This document shows positions 23,437-33,800 of a stretch of 64,000 nt of DNA, in pieces. Origin of the DNA: Mytilisepta virgata (lineage: Eukaryota > Mollusca > Bivalvia > Mytilida > Mytilidae); NCBI GenBank assembly GCA_028015205.1, contig CM051514.1:23266150-23330149 (forward strand), written 5' to 3'. The notes under the pieces were generated by a model. It worked only from the letters and a program-made list of their open reading frames with translations, was not told the origin of the DNA and ran no database searches. A program made the position numbers and the translations under genes. Within the stretch, counting starts at the first letter, position 1. Every line of letters starts with the position of its first letter.

Positions 23437-24152
23437 AAAGAATAAATTTATTCTCTGAAAAACAAAGCTGTATGTTTAACTGCATATTTAAATTTGAGAA
23501 TAAATGTATTCTCTGAAATACAATGTTGTGTATTAAAATTGCATATTTTAATTTGGGAAGAAATTAAATCTCTGGAAAACAAGGTTGTGTATTAAGATTG
23601 CATATTTTAATTTGGGAATAAATTTATTCATTTGAAGACAAGATTGTACCTTTTGATTTAAAGAATAAATTTATTCTCTGAAAAAGAAGATTGTACATTT
23701 GGATATAAAGAATAAATTTGTTCTCTGAAAGAGAAGATTGTTCATTTGGGTTTAAAGAATAAATTTATTCTCTGAAAAAGAAGATTGTACATTTGGATTT
23801 AAAGAATAAATTTATTCTCTGGAATAGACGATTGTAAACTCAGATTTGAAGAATAAATTTATTCTCAACAAAACACTAAAAATGGATATTACTGAAGTTG
23901 CGTCATGTCAGAGTTAAGAATAAATTTATTCTCAGTCGACAAGCCGTTCATGACCCAAGGAATAAATTTATTCTGATATATTTGTCTCAGAAAGAAACAT
24001 TTTATAATGAATTTTAATAATAATAGTATATTTATGTACTGAGGACAAGTTAAGAAGAAATTTATTCTCTACCAACCAAATTTTATTCTGATTTATCTGT
24101 AAAAGTAAAGCTGTTTCTAAAAGTTTTCATTAATTTTCAGAATAAATTTATT
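23437..24152. repeat. minisatellite of GAATAAATTTATTC palindromes
   Basis: The perfect 14-base palindrome GAATAAATTTATTC, or a one- to two-base variant, occurs about 13 times (near 23441, 23500, 23617, 23662, 23710, 23757, 23803, 23849, 23914, 23960, 24054, 24139). It is usually followed by TCTGAAA. Between 23617 and 23850 the spacing is a regular 46-48 bp with conserved flanks (AAGAAGATTGTACATTTGG), so that part is a true tandem array; outside it the palindromes persist while the spacers diverge. No coding sequence is present. Confidence 0.75.
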
Positions 24153-24480
24153 CTTGAGGTCTTTTCTCTAATAATACCACCAATTTAAACAAATCCAGGG
24201 ACAAAAAATGATGTTTTTGCCATTTTGATGGAATTTTCCAAATTCATACCGGTAAAAAGGACATCAAAGAATTTCCTTTTTTATTTTGGAATGCCTTATG
24301 TATCTTCTGCATTTACAAGTTTGATTCAATCGATATATTAATTTTGATAATGTAATATTTGCGCATGTAGAAGATTTAGATCTTATTCGAGAGTGTCTGA
24401 GATTTCTCTTAGGATCGCTGTTTGATTCTGTTTCTCGCATTTGTTTAAGACCCCTTGACGTAAGTAAGTGTGTCACACTT
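24153..24480. other. no gene seen
   Basis: AT-rich DNA. The minus frame at 24264-24476 has basic, serine-rich composition but no motif and no splice support. Confidence 0.3.
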
Positions 24481-24659
24481 TGTGCATGCTATCCACGGTA
24501 GGGCACTACAGAAAATACAATGAAAATATCGGCAAAAGAAAACCGAAGAGACAAAACAGTGGGAAAAGTCCACAAATTCGAAGTCCAAGGAATAGACAAA
24601 GTCAGGAGAATAGAACACAACAAGTGAACGCCAGAATGATACATGCATAACTAAAAGAA

Positions 24660-25140
24660 TAAAAAAGTATAATAAACTAACAAACTAGAACAAGACAGCA
24701 CAGAAACAAAAGCACTGGCAATGTGAGAACTCCCATAAAAAACCGGTAGTGACATCAGGTGCTCCGGAAGGGTAAGCATGTCCTGCCCGGTTAACGACAT
24801 CCGTCACATTGCCAGTGAAGTGTCAAGTCTGCTGAGGTGTCAAGTCCAGAAGGACGCGAAATCTAACTGAAGATATATAGTTTCATAGGCGAGATGGAAA
24901 CTTCGTATCGGCCAATCAATTTGTGCAGACGACAGTAAAACTTTTGGAGTGGTGAAATTAACAAAGACTGAAAATAACCCCGTCTTGGAAGTTTGTGTGA
25001 CCGCAATCTAGCTCTGCCGAGAAAGTCACCGTATAAATCACATGCGCGACAGTAACGAATCAACTGTGAAATGTACACACTATAGGCGGGATACCTTGGT
25101 ATGTTGCTGCTAAGAAAGGGAAGTTCACGATTGTCATAAA
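24660..25140 (-). pseudogene. C-terminal fragment of a reverse transcriptase retroelement
   Basis: The minus frame over 24863-25078, extended upstream to ~25140 (words SSNIPRYPAY then VYISQLIRYCRAC), ends with FYCRLHKLIGRYEVS. The same succession of residues is readable in the longer fragment at 61.85-62.65 kb. This is the conserved tail after the RT palm in a widespread metazoan retroelement lineage marked by IPMGTNC and YIDD; its clade (possibly Penelope-like) I cannot fix by eye. The downstream sequence (24720-24840: GAACTCCCATAAAAAA, GTGCTCCGGAAGGGTAAGCA) is also shared with 61740-61800. The piece is 5'-truncated and out of context, so it is dead. Confidence 0.6.
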
Positions 25141-26429
25141 GTTTTTATATCAACCGCCCATTATTATCTATGTACAAGTACAAAAATAAATATTAAGCAG
25201 AAGTTTGGTGTGTCTGTGGTCTCTTTATTTTGGAGTTTGCTGGGATAGATGAGATGTAGGTAATCTATTAAAATAACAAAGATACTAATATTAGATATAG
25301 TATATTTATAATATGCTGTATACGATGCATTTCAAGGAGTTACCTCTCACCAGCAGCATTAAAACCGAAACATTTGGAAGACCAAAAACCAAACTTATAT
25401 TCAACAATAAGTACTCAACGAAACATACCGAAATAGGAAGCCAAATTTCAGCTAAGGAGATCTACCATGTGCAATATATGGAATGAACCCTTAGTATTTC
25501 TATTATTTTTTTAATTTTGCTAAATACTGGTAAGTGACAAAACGTTATCTATATAGCCGAAATTGTCTGTCTGTGATCTCTTTAATTTCAAATGTGTGCT
25601 AGGATAGATGATACAAAGGAAGTAACATACATATTTTCACATCTAATAATATAAGTATATGAATTAAAAAACATGCACGATGAGCCACTATACACATCAA
25701 AAATATGTACATTAAATATATATAAATATATACATTCTTAAAAACATCTGTACATGTAAGAAGGTTTAAAGTATTCTAAATTCTAATTAGTCACACTAAG
25801 GATAGTCAACAACAGTTTGGTCAGTTTCTTGTACAGTCTGCTTTCACACGTTGAGCATGCTACCAACAGTAGGGAACTACCTCCGAATTCGTACAGGCCA
25901 CACTACAAGGTGCATTCTGAAAATAGGAAGTTACATAATACATGTTCACAAATTTCAACTTTTTCATTATCTATATTAGTTATCTGTTTATACATGTATA
26001 ATAAATTGATGTTCAAATATGTTTTTTTTTGTATGTGACATTTGTATTGCTATGACCCAAATGGGTATTGTTTGCAAATAAAGTATTGTTATTATCAAAT
26101 ATTAAGGAACATACATGATATGTGATTTATATTTACTGTATTACATTTTATGTATATAGGTACATTTGGAATTCAAGGAATGTAAAGCCATTACGTTTTT
26201 TTTTCCAATTACTTAAATATCAACTCAAAATAGTAATCTAAATGTTCTAATCACTTCCATTTGCAGATTTTATTGATCTGAAGTACAAATTATACATAAA
26301 TATTCAGTCAATTAGCGTACCTTCTTGCCTAATGTCATACGTTTAGGAAAAGGCAAGTTGACCGGGCATCAAATTCAAAATTTCAGGTAGAACATTGTGT
26401 GGAACAAGGTTTCACAGTTGCTTCAGCCT
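25141..26429. other. AT-rich stretch with a diverged ~350-bp direct repeat
   Basis: GTCTGTGGTCTCTTTATTT..GTTTGCTGGGATAGATGA near 25211 recurs as GTCTGTGATCTCTTTAATTT..GTGTGCTAGGATAGATGA near 25567. A further word, GAGCATGCTACCAACAGTAGGGAACTAC at 25852, resembles GTGCATGCTATCCACGGTAGGGCACTAC at 24481. No exon is supportable. Confidence 0.35.
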
Positions 26430-26693
26430 CTATTGTAGCTGGTGAACAGTTGGTGTTGCTGCTTCTGGTTCTTCATCTGGTAGAGAAGGTGCTGGTTGTT
26501 CAGATGATGAATCAGCTGGCACTGGTTCTTTATTTTCAGGTACACGTGCTTGTTCCTTCGTAACAGCAATCTCAGCTACATCATGGCCAGGTTGTTCAGC
26601 TGGCATGGCTTCTTCCTGATGCTATAGTAGTTCACGTGGTAGCACAGGTTGTCCATGTGGTCCTAATGGTTCATACGCAATCCTGACTAAGTT
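26430..26693 (-). pseudogene. possible terminal exon of an unrecognised gene, acidic P/E/A-rich
   Basis: On the minus strand an ATTTTCAG acceptor-like site (26694-26701) precedes a frame with clear coding texture. It begins NLVRIAYEPLGPHGQ, has one in-frame TAG at 26622-26624, then runs on as an acidic tail rich in E, P, A and Q (AEIAVTKEQARVPENKEPV, then SSEQPAPSLPDEEPEAA) to a stop at 26430-26432. GCT/GAA/CCA codon bias contrasts with the AT-rich surroundings. The internal stop means either decay, an exon that starts later, or a sequence error. No family was recognised. Confidence 0.35.
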
Positions 26694-27473
26694 CTGAAAA
26701 TTTCCAATGGTACATTGAAAAACTAAAACCAAGATGTAGCTGCAAAAGATGTTAAAAAGTGGCATTTGCCAAGTCTTTGCATAAAGAATGTTGGTACATC
26801 TATTATTTAGTTTAATATATATATTTCCTTTTATTTTTTAGAAAAATATAGTCTTTGCGTAAACATATGTCATGTATGTTGCCAGTCTACTAGCTATAGA
26901 TTATCATAAATCTTCCAATTTAAGTTTTATAGTAGATCTGCCTCGATAATTTTTTCCCATTATGTATATAACAGATTATGATAATAAGATTCCATTTTGA
27001 TATTGACATGTTGCCAAAGGGACAAAAGTTTAATTTTCACTATCTAAGCAGCTTTGACTATCTCCTACAGGTCACAAAATGCATCTGACGAAAGTACATT
27101 TGGTCATTGTGTTGGTTGGTCTTCCAAACAGAAACGGTATGGTTGGTTTTCCTACCTTTCTCCAACACTTCTCGTCTAAATATTCTGGATGGTAGGAACT
27201 GTAGCCTGTCTTTTCTGATGGCAACTGCATCCTTTAACATGGAACAGGTGTCATTTGTTCCATATATAACAGTAAAATCAAATGATTAGTTTTGTATGTG
27301 TGAGATGAATATATGCGTATACAATTCTTATTAATGTCTTCGGTAATCATGTTACATAATTTTTACACAAGTTTCGTAGATTAAAATGTGTATTTCTTTT
27401 ATTTAAAAAATAAAGGTCTGGACTATTGTACAAATTTAATATGTATTTTGCAAATTTTATGGAAATAGCAGGA

Positions 27474-27854
27474 CTATGCTACACAGACGTCTGTTTTAAA
27501 TGACCCCATTTGTTTGGAGTTTTGAACTTTATTAATAATAGCTACATATGTGCAAGCATTTTTAAATGACCCCATTTGTTTGGAGTTTTGAACTTTATTA
27601 ATAATAGCTACATATGTGCAAGCATTGTCGAACAAGAGGATACTATATTTAGTTTGAACGGAAATACAACTTATATTATTCTGTATCGCAGCTAATATCT
27701 TTCTAATGAAAGAATCATCACAAGCGAGCATGATAAGTGGATCCTGTGGCTCAACTATTGATTCCAGTTCAGTTCTGTAATAAGGCAACATTGTGCCTTT
27801 CACAGATGCAGTAACCACAGGCATCAAATAATTACGTCCAGACATATTCAGAAT
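27474..27854 (-). CDS. possible exon of an unrecognised gene carrying a 66-bp in-frame duplication
   Basis: The minus frame is open over 27474-27911. A CTTATTTTCAG acceptor-like site ends at 27855, so a coding exon would begin there (ILNMSGRNYLMPVV). The body (KGTMLPYYRTELESIVEPQ, PLIMLACDDSFIRKILA) looks like real protein. Near its end a 22-residue unit, NACTYVAIINKVQNSKQMGS plus FK, occurs twice in a row because 27495-27560 is duplicated exactly at 27561-27626. An adjacent minus frame at 27058-27240 (DAVAIRKDRLQFLPSRIF) may be another exon. No family was recognised. Confidence 0.35.
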   Translation of the reverse strand: MLNMSGRNYLMPVVTASVKGTMLPYYRTELESIVEPQDPLIMLACDDSFIRKILAAIQNNISCISVQTKYSILLFDNACTYVAIINKVQNSKQMGSFKNACTYVAIINKVQNSKQMGSFKTDVCVA

Positions 27855-28215
27855 CTGAAAATAAGATCTTTCATAATATTTTGAACAAGAAAATCTCTTA
27901 TCACGTTGCACGTGCTTGTGATCAAGGCATTGTGATGTTTCTATTTGATTAGATTTCGATCAGGTGACTTTTTAAATGTTTGTCATAAATTTGTACCTTT
28001 TACCTTTTGATTTTTATTCTGTTTTTATAAGTTACTATATCATTTTAGAATAAGTCCTCTTTGATTTCAATTTTGTCATTATTTGAAATGTTCAGTTTAG
28101 TATTTTGTTATACGGGCTTAATCTTTTGCCATTTTACTAAGACTAACAGACATAGACATTTGCAAAATAAAAACATTTACATTTTTTGCAACCAGCAGTG
28201 GGACAGACATGCTTT

Positions 28216-28341
28216 TTAAGACACGAATTTCTGCTGTAATCTGTTAAACTCGGCTACCACATCTTCAATGCAGATGGTATTTATTGCAGATATCACAGGT
28301 GGAAAGGCTGATGACGCTTCATGTGCCTTGTCCTCTACCAT
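28216..28341 (-). CDS. possible short exon of the same unrecognised minus-strand gene
   Basis: An ATG at 28339-28341 opens 41 codons (including MVEDKAHEASSAFPPVI and IEDVVAEFNRLQQKFVS) ending at TAA 28216-28218. The residue mix is protein-like and its strand agrees with the candidates at 27.5 and 26.4 kb. No splice donor was identified, so linkage to them is conjecture. Confidence 0.25.
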   Translation of the reverse strand: MVEDKAHEASSAFPPVISAINTICIEDVVAEFNRLQQKFVS

Positions 28342-28984
28342 TTTTGCATCACCAGTCTATTTCTGGCGATTGAAGTTGTTCACTGGAAACACAAGTAAGC
28401 GACTTAAAAACTTAAATTAAATAATATTATAAGTATTATCTTATTCAAAAGCAATGCTATTCTAAGTTTATTATTTATGTAATTAGCTGTTTATTATACA
28501 TTCATCATGGACATTTGTTAATCAATGAGATAAATCTACATGAAGATGAAAGCATTAACAAGTAACATTTGATTTGCATGTAATCACTATTGACTGGATA
28601 CACTGTCTCGCTGGGTAATTTAGTCTCATAATTCAAAGTTTTTCGTGTCTTGAAACTGTCATTTAAAAGTGTATTCCTTGTTTAAAAAACAAATTTAACT
28701 TCAGATTTAAAACAAACTTTCTTGTAATAACTGTGAGTGGTGAAATTGGTACACAGCCAGTTTCATATTTGCAGCAACATTTAAACTATGTTGCTCACTA
28801 TTAAAATTCAAATTCAAATTCAAATTCTTTATTGATTTAAATCCAACAAAGGATTGTGAAAAGATGTATCCAGTTTGATCTTCAGTACTTCCTTTACAGT
28901 GAATATTTGGAACTTATCATTAACAACGATATAAAGGTTTTTTTTCCAGAAATATGAAATATAATGTAATGTATTTATTTTTAA

Positions 28985-29540
28985 ACTAATGATTACTGTT
29001 TGACCACCATGCTCGGCCAATCCTTGGCATAGACTCAATAAATTCTATGACTTTTTTTCGTTGTATTGTTCGCCATTTCTGTTGCATTACTTGACTGAAT
29101 TGATCGAGGGTCTGAGGCGGAGGTTGACACTTGCGCACACGTTCATTCGGATTGTCCTATAGGTGTACAATCGGATTCAAGTCCGGCGACTTGGAGGACC
29201 ATGGTAGCACACTGATGTTATTCTACTCAAGGTAGTCCATTGTTAAATGCACTGTGTGCGGGCGAACGTTGTCCTGTTGGAATACTGCTCTCTGTCAGTC
29301 AATTACGTGGATTAGGTGAGGTTGGCGAATTTCGTCTCTGTACCTTTGAGCCGTTAAATTTCCTAGGACATGCACGAGTTCTGTTTTGCGGTCATGTGAG
29401 ATTGCTGCACTACTTCAGAACACTCCCTCCATCGAAGCTATCCTCTACATGAACAAAACAGGAAGAGGTACGTCCATTTCGGTGCTTGTATACCCATATT
29501 CCGCAATGACGTTTCTATAGAGTAAAGTGGAATTGGTAGC
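28985..29540 (-). pseudogene. degenerate Tc1/mariner-type transposase
   Basis: Minus-strand reading in shifting frames recovers the catalytic half of a Tc1-type (DD34E) DDE transposase. FQQDNVRPHTVHLTMDYLE lies around 29225-29282, followed by the characteristic WSSKSPDLNPI (about 29170-29205) and QPPPQTLDQFSQVMQQKWR (about 29060-29130). Upstream, the GGSV and ISHDRKTELVHV words of the central domain are recognisable only with frame changes. Stops occur at the glutamate region (the normal EHLW is damaged) and elsewhere. No terminal inverted repeats were found. It is a dead DNA transposon remnant just downstream of the BEL/Pao element. Confidence 0.75.
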
Positions 29541-29992
29541 TGAACCAAATCCTAGGACAGTTTTTAAATGTCCAGCCCCTCAATCTGTTTATCTATGATG
29601 AGTTGGCTTTGCAAAAAAGCACTCCATTCTGTCTGACTATTAGTCTGTGGACAAATTGTGGTTCAATTTAAACGATCTAATATACTACTTCGTCCTTTCA
29701 AAAGAATTCCATGCTCAAATGTAAGCATTACATTTCATATAAATAAAATCAAACCAATCTCCAAAAAGAGTGTTCTAAAATAATACATTTTCAAATAAAT
29801 AATTTAATTTAAAAATTTTTCCATAAAATCCCTTGTATATATGTTTGGAACATATGGATGATATTTTCCTGAAACAAAATCAGCATATATTAAACTGTAG
29901 AAATTTAAAAAGTTAATTAACACTTAATCAGGGCAGACAACTGGAAGCAATCCAAGCTTCTCCGTAACATACACAAAAATAAAAATAGTTGA
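29541..29992. other. AT-rich spacer between Tc1 remnant and BEL/Pao LTR
   Basis: The first ~150 bases may still be a ruined N-terminal part of the Tc1 transposase. The rest shows nothing. Confidence 0.35.
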
Positions 29993-30835
29993 TGTAATGC
30001 CTCCCAATTAATTCTTCCAAATAAAAGGACTACATTAAAGTTTACCACATTTATTACATCAGAATCCATTCACAAGTAGCATGGTTACAATATATATGCT
30101 GATGAACGATTACAAGATGGTGTGTGTGATGATTGATGCGGTAAGAAGCTGAAAATACAAAATAAACAACAATGTAACACCTAACTACTAAATATAGTGC
30201 ATAAAATGCAAAAACATTGGAAATTGCAAAAAGTACATTATGACACAAAAAGTTCACCATACATAAAAAGGCAAAATTCACTATCGGCGATTGACTTGAC
30301 TAAAATATCATTCCAATATATGTACACTTGAAAAATACACCTCACTGTGTTCATAGAACAAAAATCAGCAAAAATTTAAAATTACATAAATGGCACCAAT
30401 GGCGTTCCATACTTTGAATATTCGAAAATAGGGGGGTGTTATGATAACACATATCATAATTTCAAATCGTTTAAAATGGATTATACATGTGTTTTATGAT
30501 GTATTATTGTCATTTGAAACGTTCACTGGCCGTAATTTAATGTAAACAACGAAGAATAAACAAATTAAGGTCAAGGTAAGTATGATGTAAAAAAGACTTT
30601 AACCAGGACGTCAAAATTACTGTCACTTATGCAATACTCATAACAAAATATGCAGGTAATTATAATAATGTTTGTAACTTACATTGTGCCGGGATATGGC
30701 GAATATTTGGTTTGTTATTATCAAGTTTATGATGACACGTCATAAAAAAGAGAAATACAAAGATAAGGGAAAGTAACGCACATGTATCAAAAAACAAAAA
30801 AATCAAAGTACATTAGTTCTGATGAAGTCAGTACA
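29993..30835 (-). repeat. BEL/Pao 3' LTR
   Basis: 843 bp, plus-strand ends TGTAATG and GTACA (minus strand: TG...CA). It is about 99% alike to the right-hand LTR except for 31 extra bases around 30060-30090, flanked by TTACA on both sides; the partner LTR lost these or this one gained them. The 75-codon minus frame (30054-30281) lies entirely in the LTR and is not a gene. Confidence 0.92.
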
Positions 30836-30845
30836 CTCCCCGCCT
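30836..30845 (-). other. polypurine tract of the BEL/Pao element
   Basis: On the minus strand AGGCGGGGAG immediately precedes the TG that opens the 3' LTR, the expected place and composition for the plus-strand primer. Confidence 0.7.
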
Positions 30846-30851
30846 GGCATC

Positions 30852-33800
30852 TTAAATTGCCACCACATCATTTTTCTTTTTCTTCAAAAGCACTACAAGT
30901 TCGGTAACGGGTCTAATAAAATTGTGCTTTTTCACAGAGTTTTTCTCAGCACTACGCACGATCTGTACTTCCGCTTTACGTACTAAATTGTCACTACTTG
31001 GGAATACTTTCACAATAATTCCCATTGGCCAACATATTCGATTGACCTAATTGTCCTTGATCAACACAATGTCTCCTTCCTGAATATTGTCTTGTGGTTC
31101 GGTCCACTTCCTTCGTGCTTGAAGGGATTGTAAATACTCCATTCGCCAACGTCGCCAAAATATGTCGGCCAAATACTGAACCCTTTTCCATTGAGAGTGG
31201 TACATGTCTCTACAGTCATACGAAACATCCTTCGGAATGAGAACATTTGGCTTCTGGGTGATCAACAACGACGGTGTAAGTGGAAACGGTTCTTCAGAGT
31301 CAGAAGAAACACAAGTGAGCGGTCGAGAATTGATAATGGCCGATACTTCGGCAAGGAAGGTTACCAGTACTTCATGTGACAATTCTCTTCCCGGAAGTTT
31401 TGCTATCATCGAGTCAAGAATGCGTCTTGTGGTTCGAATCATTCTTTCCCATGATCCGCCCATATGGGATGAATGAGGTGGATTAAAATGCCATTCCGTT
31501 CCATTATCAAACAAATAGTCTTTGATCGGAGAGTCTTCAACATTAATCGCACTAATGCCAAGATGATCAGTTGCACCTATAAAATTTGTGCCTCTATCTG
31601 AACGAACGAGCTTCACATCCCCACGAATCGACACGAATCTTTTGAATGCGTTTATAAAACAAGACGAGGTCATCTATCACCTCCAAGTGTACGCCTCGTG
31701 TTACCATGCAAGTAAAAATTATAGCCCACCTTTTGGAGTTAGCGGCTCCACCTCTTGTGCGTCGAGTTATCACAGACCACGGACCAAAAGTGTCTATTCC
31801 TATCGAAGAAAATGGAGGATCTGTTTGTAGTCGGTCTTTTGGCAAGTCAGCCATCATTTGTTGTTCGGTGTTTCGACGAAGTTTTCTGCAGGTGACACAT
31901 TTGTGTAATATGGATGAAATCAACCGCTTTTCACCAACTATCCAATAACCTGCTGTTCTAACCGCACTCGATGTAAAATGTCTACCTTGATGATATATCT
32001 TTGTATGATAGAATCGAATGATTAGAGTTGATATCCAGTTTTTGCTATGAATAATGATTGGGTTACGCTCATCAGAATTAATGTTTACCAAGTGGATACG
32101 ACCACCTACACGCAGAACACCTGACTGATCAATATACGGATTAAGACGCAATATACTACTGTCTTTTCTGAGTGGTTTCTTGTTTTCTAAACATTCAAAC
32201 TGGTCCGCATAATACTCTCGCTGAACGGATTTGATTACAACTAATTCGGCCTCTTGGAATGTGCATTTCGATTCCGTTTTGCCCTCTGATCCTTTTTTTA
32301 GCAATAAATCGTTTCAAAAAGGCAATTGAGCGAATGACGGATTTCCAGTTTCCAAATCTCGTAAATCGGTCTGATCTTAATGAAGAATTCTGACAACTCA
32401 CTGTTTTATTACATGAAATTTCTGGTCGTAGTTCTTTGTCCATTTCAGGATCCTGAAGATTATACAACGTCTCAGTTTTTTGCGTTTGTTCACTACAAGT
32501 TTTGAGCGTCGGACCTTTTAACCACATGCTGTTTTCGAGATTTTCTGCCTTGATTGATCGAGTTCCGATGTCAGCTGGATTACGCTGTGTGTGCACATAT
32601 GACCATTGACTTGGTTCTGACAACTTATGAATCCGTGCCACTCTATTACTTACATAAGTATAGAATCTACGAGATGAGTTATATATATATATATCCTAAA
32701 ACAACTCTGCTGTCAGTATGATACCTGATATCTGATAACGGAATACTAAGTTGATCGGAAATAATCTGTCCAAGCTCTGTCGCTAATACTGCTCCGCATA
32801 ATTCCAACCTTGGGATGGTGTGTCCGTGAGTAGGCGCGACCTTCGCCTTCCCCATTATGAAACCTAGTTCTGTTTCCCTTTTAACCGATTCAAGTTGCAG
32901 GTAGCCGACAGCAGCGATTGCTTGTTCAGAGGCGTCAGAGTAAATGTGCACAGTTTTGACTTCGGAGAAACTAAACGAAATTGGTACAAACATTCTTGAT
33001 AGTTTCAAATTCTCTAACACATTTAATGATGTTCTCCACTCATCCCATTGCTCATACTGATCAGGCGGCAGGGGATCGTCCCACGAGGAGTCTCCTTGGT
33101 GAGTCATCACCGATCTGAGTAGTAGTTTACCTCTAACTGTCACCGGAGCGAGAAAGCCGAGAGGGTCGTATATGCTATTTATCGTAGATAGAATACCACG
33201 ACGCGTGTAAGGTTTAATGTCTCTGTCAATCTGATACATGAAACAATCTGAGCTAAGATCCCAATTCATGCCATGACTACGCTGTACCGGAAGTGCACCT
33301 GAATCTAGATTCAAATCTTTGAGTTCTCTTTCAAGGTCATCAGAATCAAATGCAATCATTACTTCCTCTTTATTTGATGAAATGTTATGAAGTCGCAAAT
33401 TGCCATACTTTTGTAATGCTTGCTGAGTTCTCTTCATCAAGTCAATGGCAATAGAGGAAGTGGGTTGTGACGTCAACCCGTCGTCAACATAAAAGTCTTG
33501 TGACACAAAGTTTTCCATATCTGAGCCAAATTCAACTTCTCCTTCTAGAGCGGTTTTACGAAGTCCATAGGAAGCCACCGCTGGGCTGGGACTATTCCCA
33601 AACACAGGTACCCGCATTCTGTAGATAGTGAGTGGTTTCGCAAAATCATTGTCTCTGTACCAATAAAATCGAAGATAATCTCGGTGGTCTGTGTTCACTT
33701 TGAAACCATAAAACATTTGTTCGATGTCGCCCATCACAGCAACAGGTTCTTTTCTGAATCGAAGCAAAACACCCAAGAGGTTGTTTGTCATGTCTGGGCC

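Noticed and set aside
23437..24152. CRISPR-like array of regularly spaced repeats
   Set aside because: Eukaryotic context; the repeats are 14-base AT palindromes with similar, decaying spacers and no cas genes, so this is a minisatellite.
29240..29452. 70-codon plus frame
   Set aside because: It is antisense to the recognisable Tc1 transposase motifs.
30054..30281. 75-codon minus frame, with a near-identical frame at 37183-37392
   Set aside because: Both lie inside the two LTRs; identity reflects LTR duplication, not a gene.
31191..31948. Plus-strand frames opposite integrase
   Set aside because: Shadows of the minus-strand pol coding sequence.
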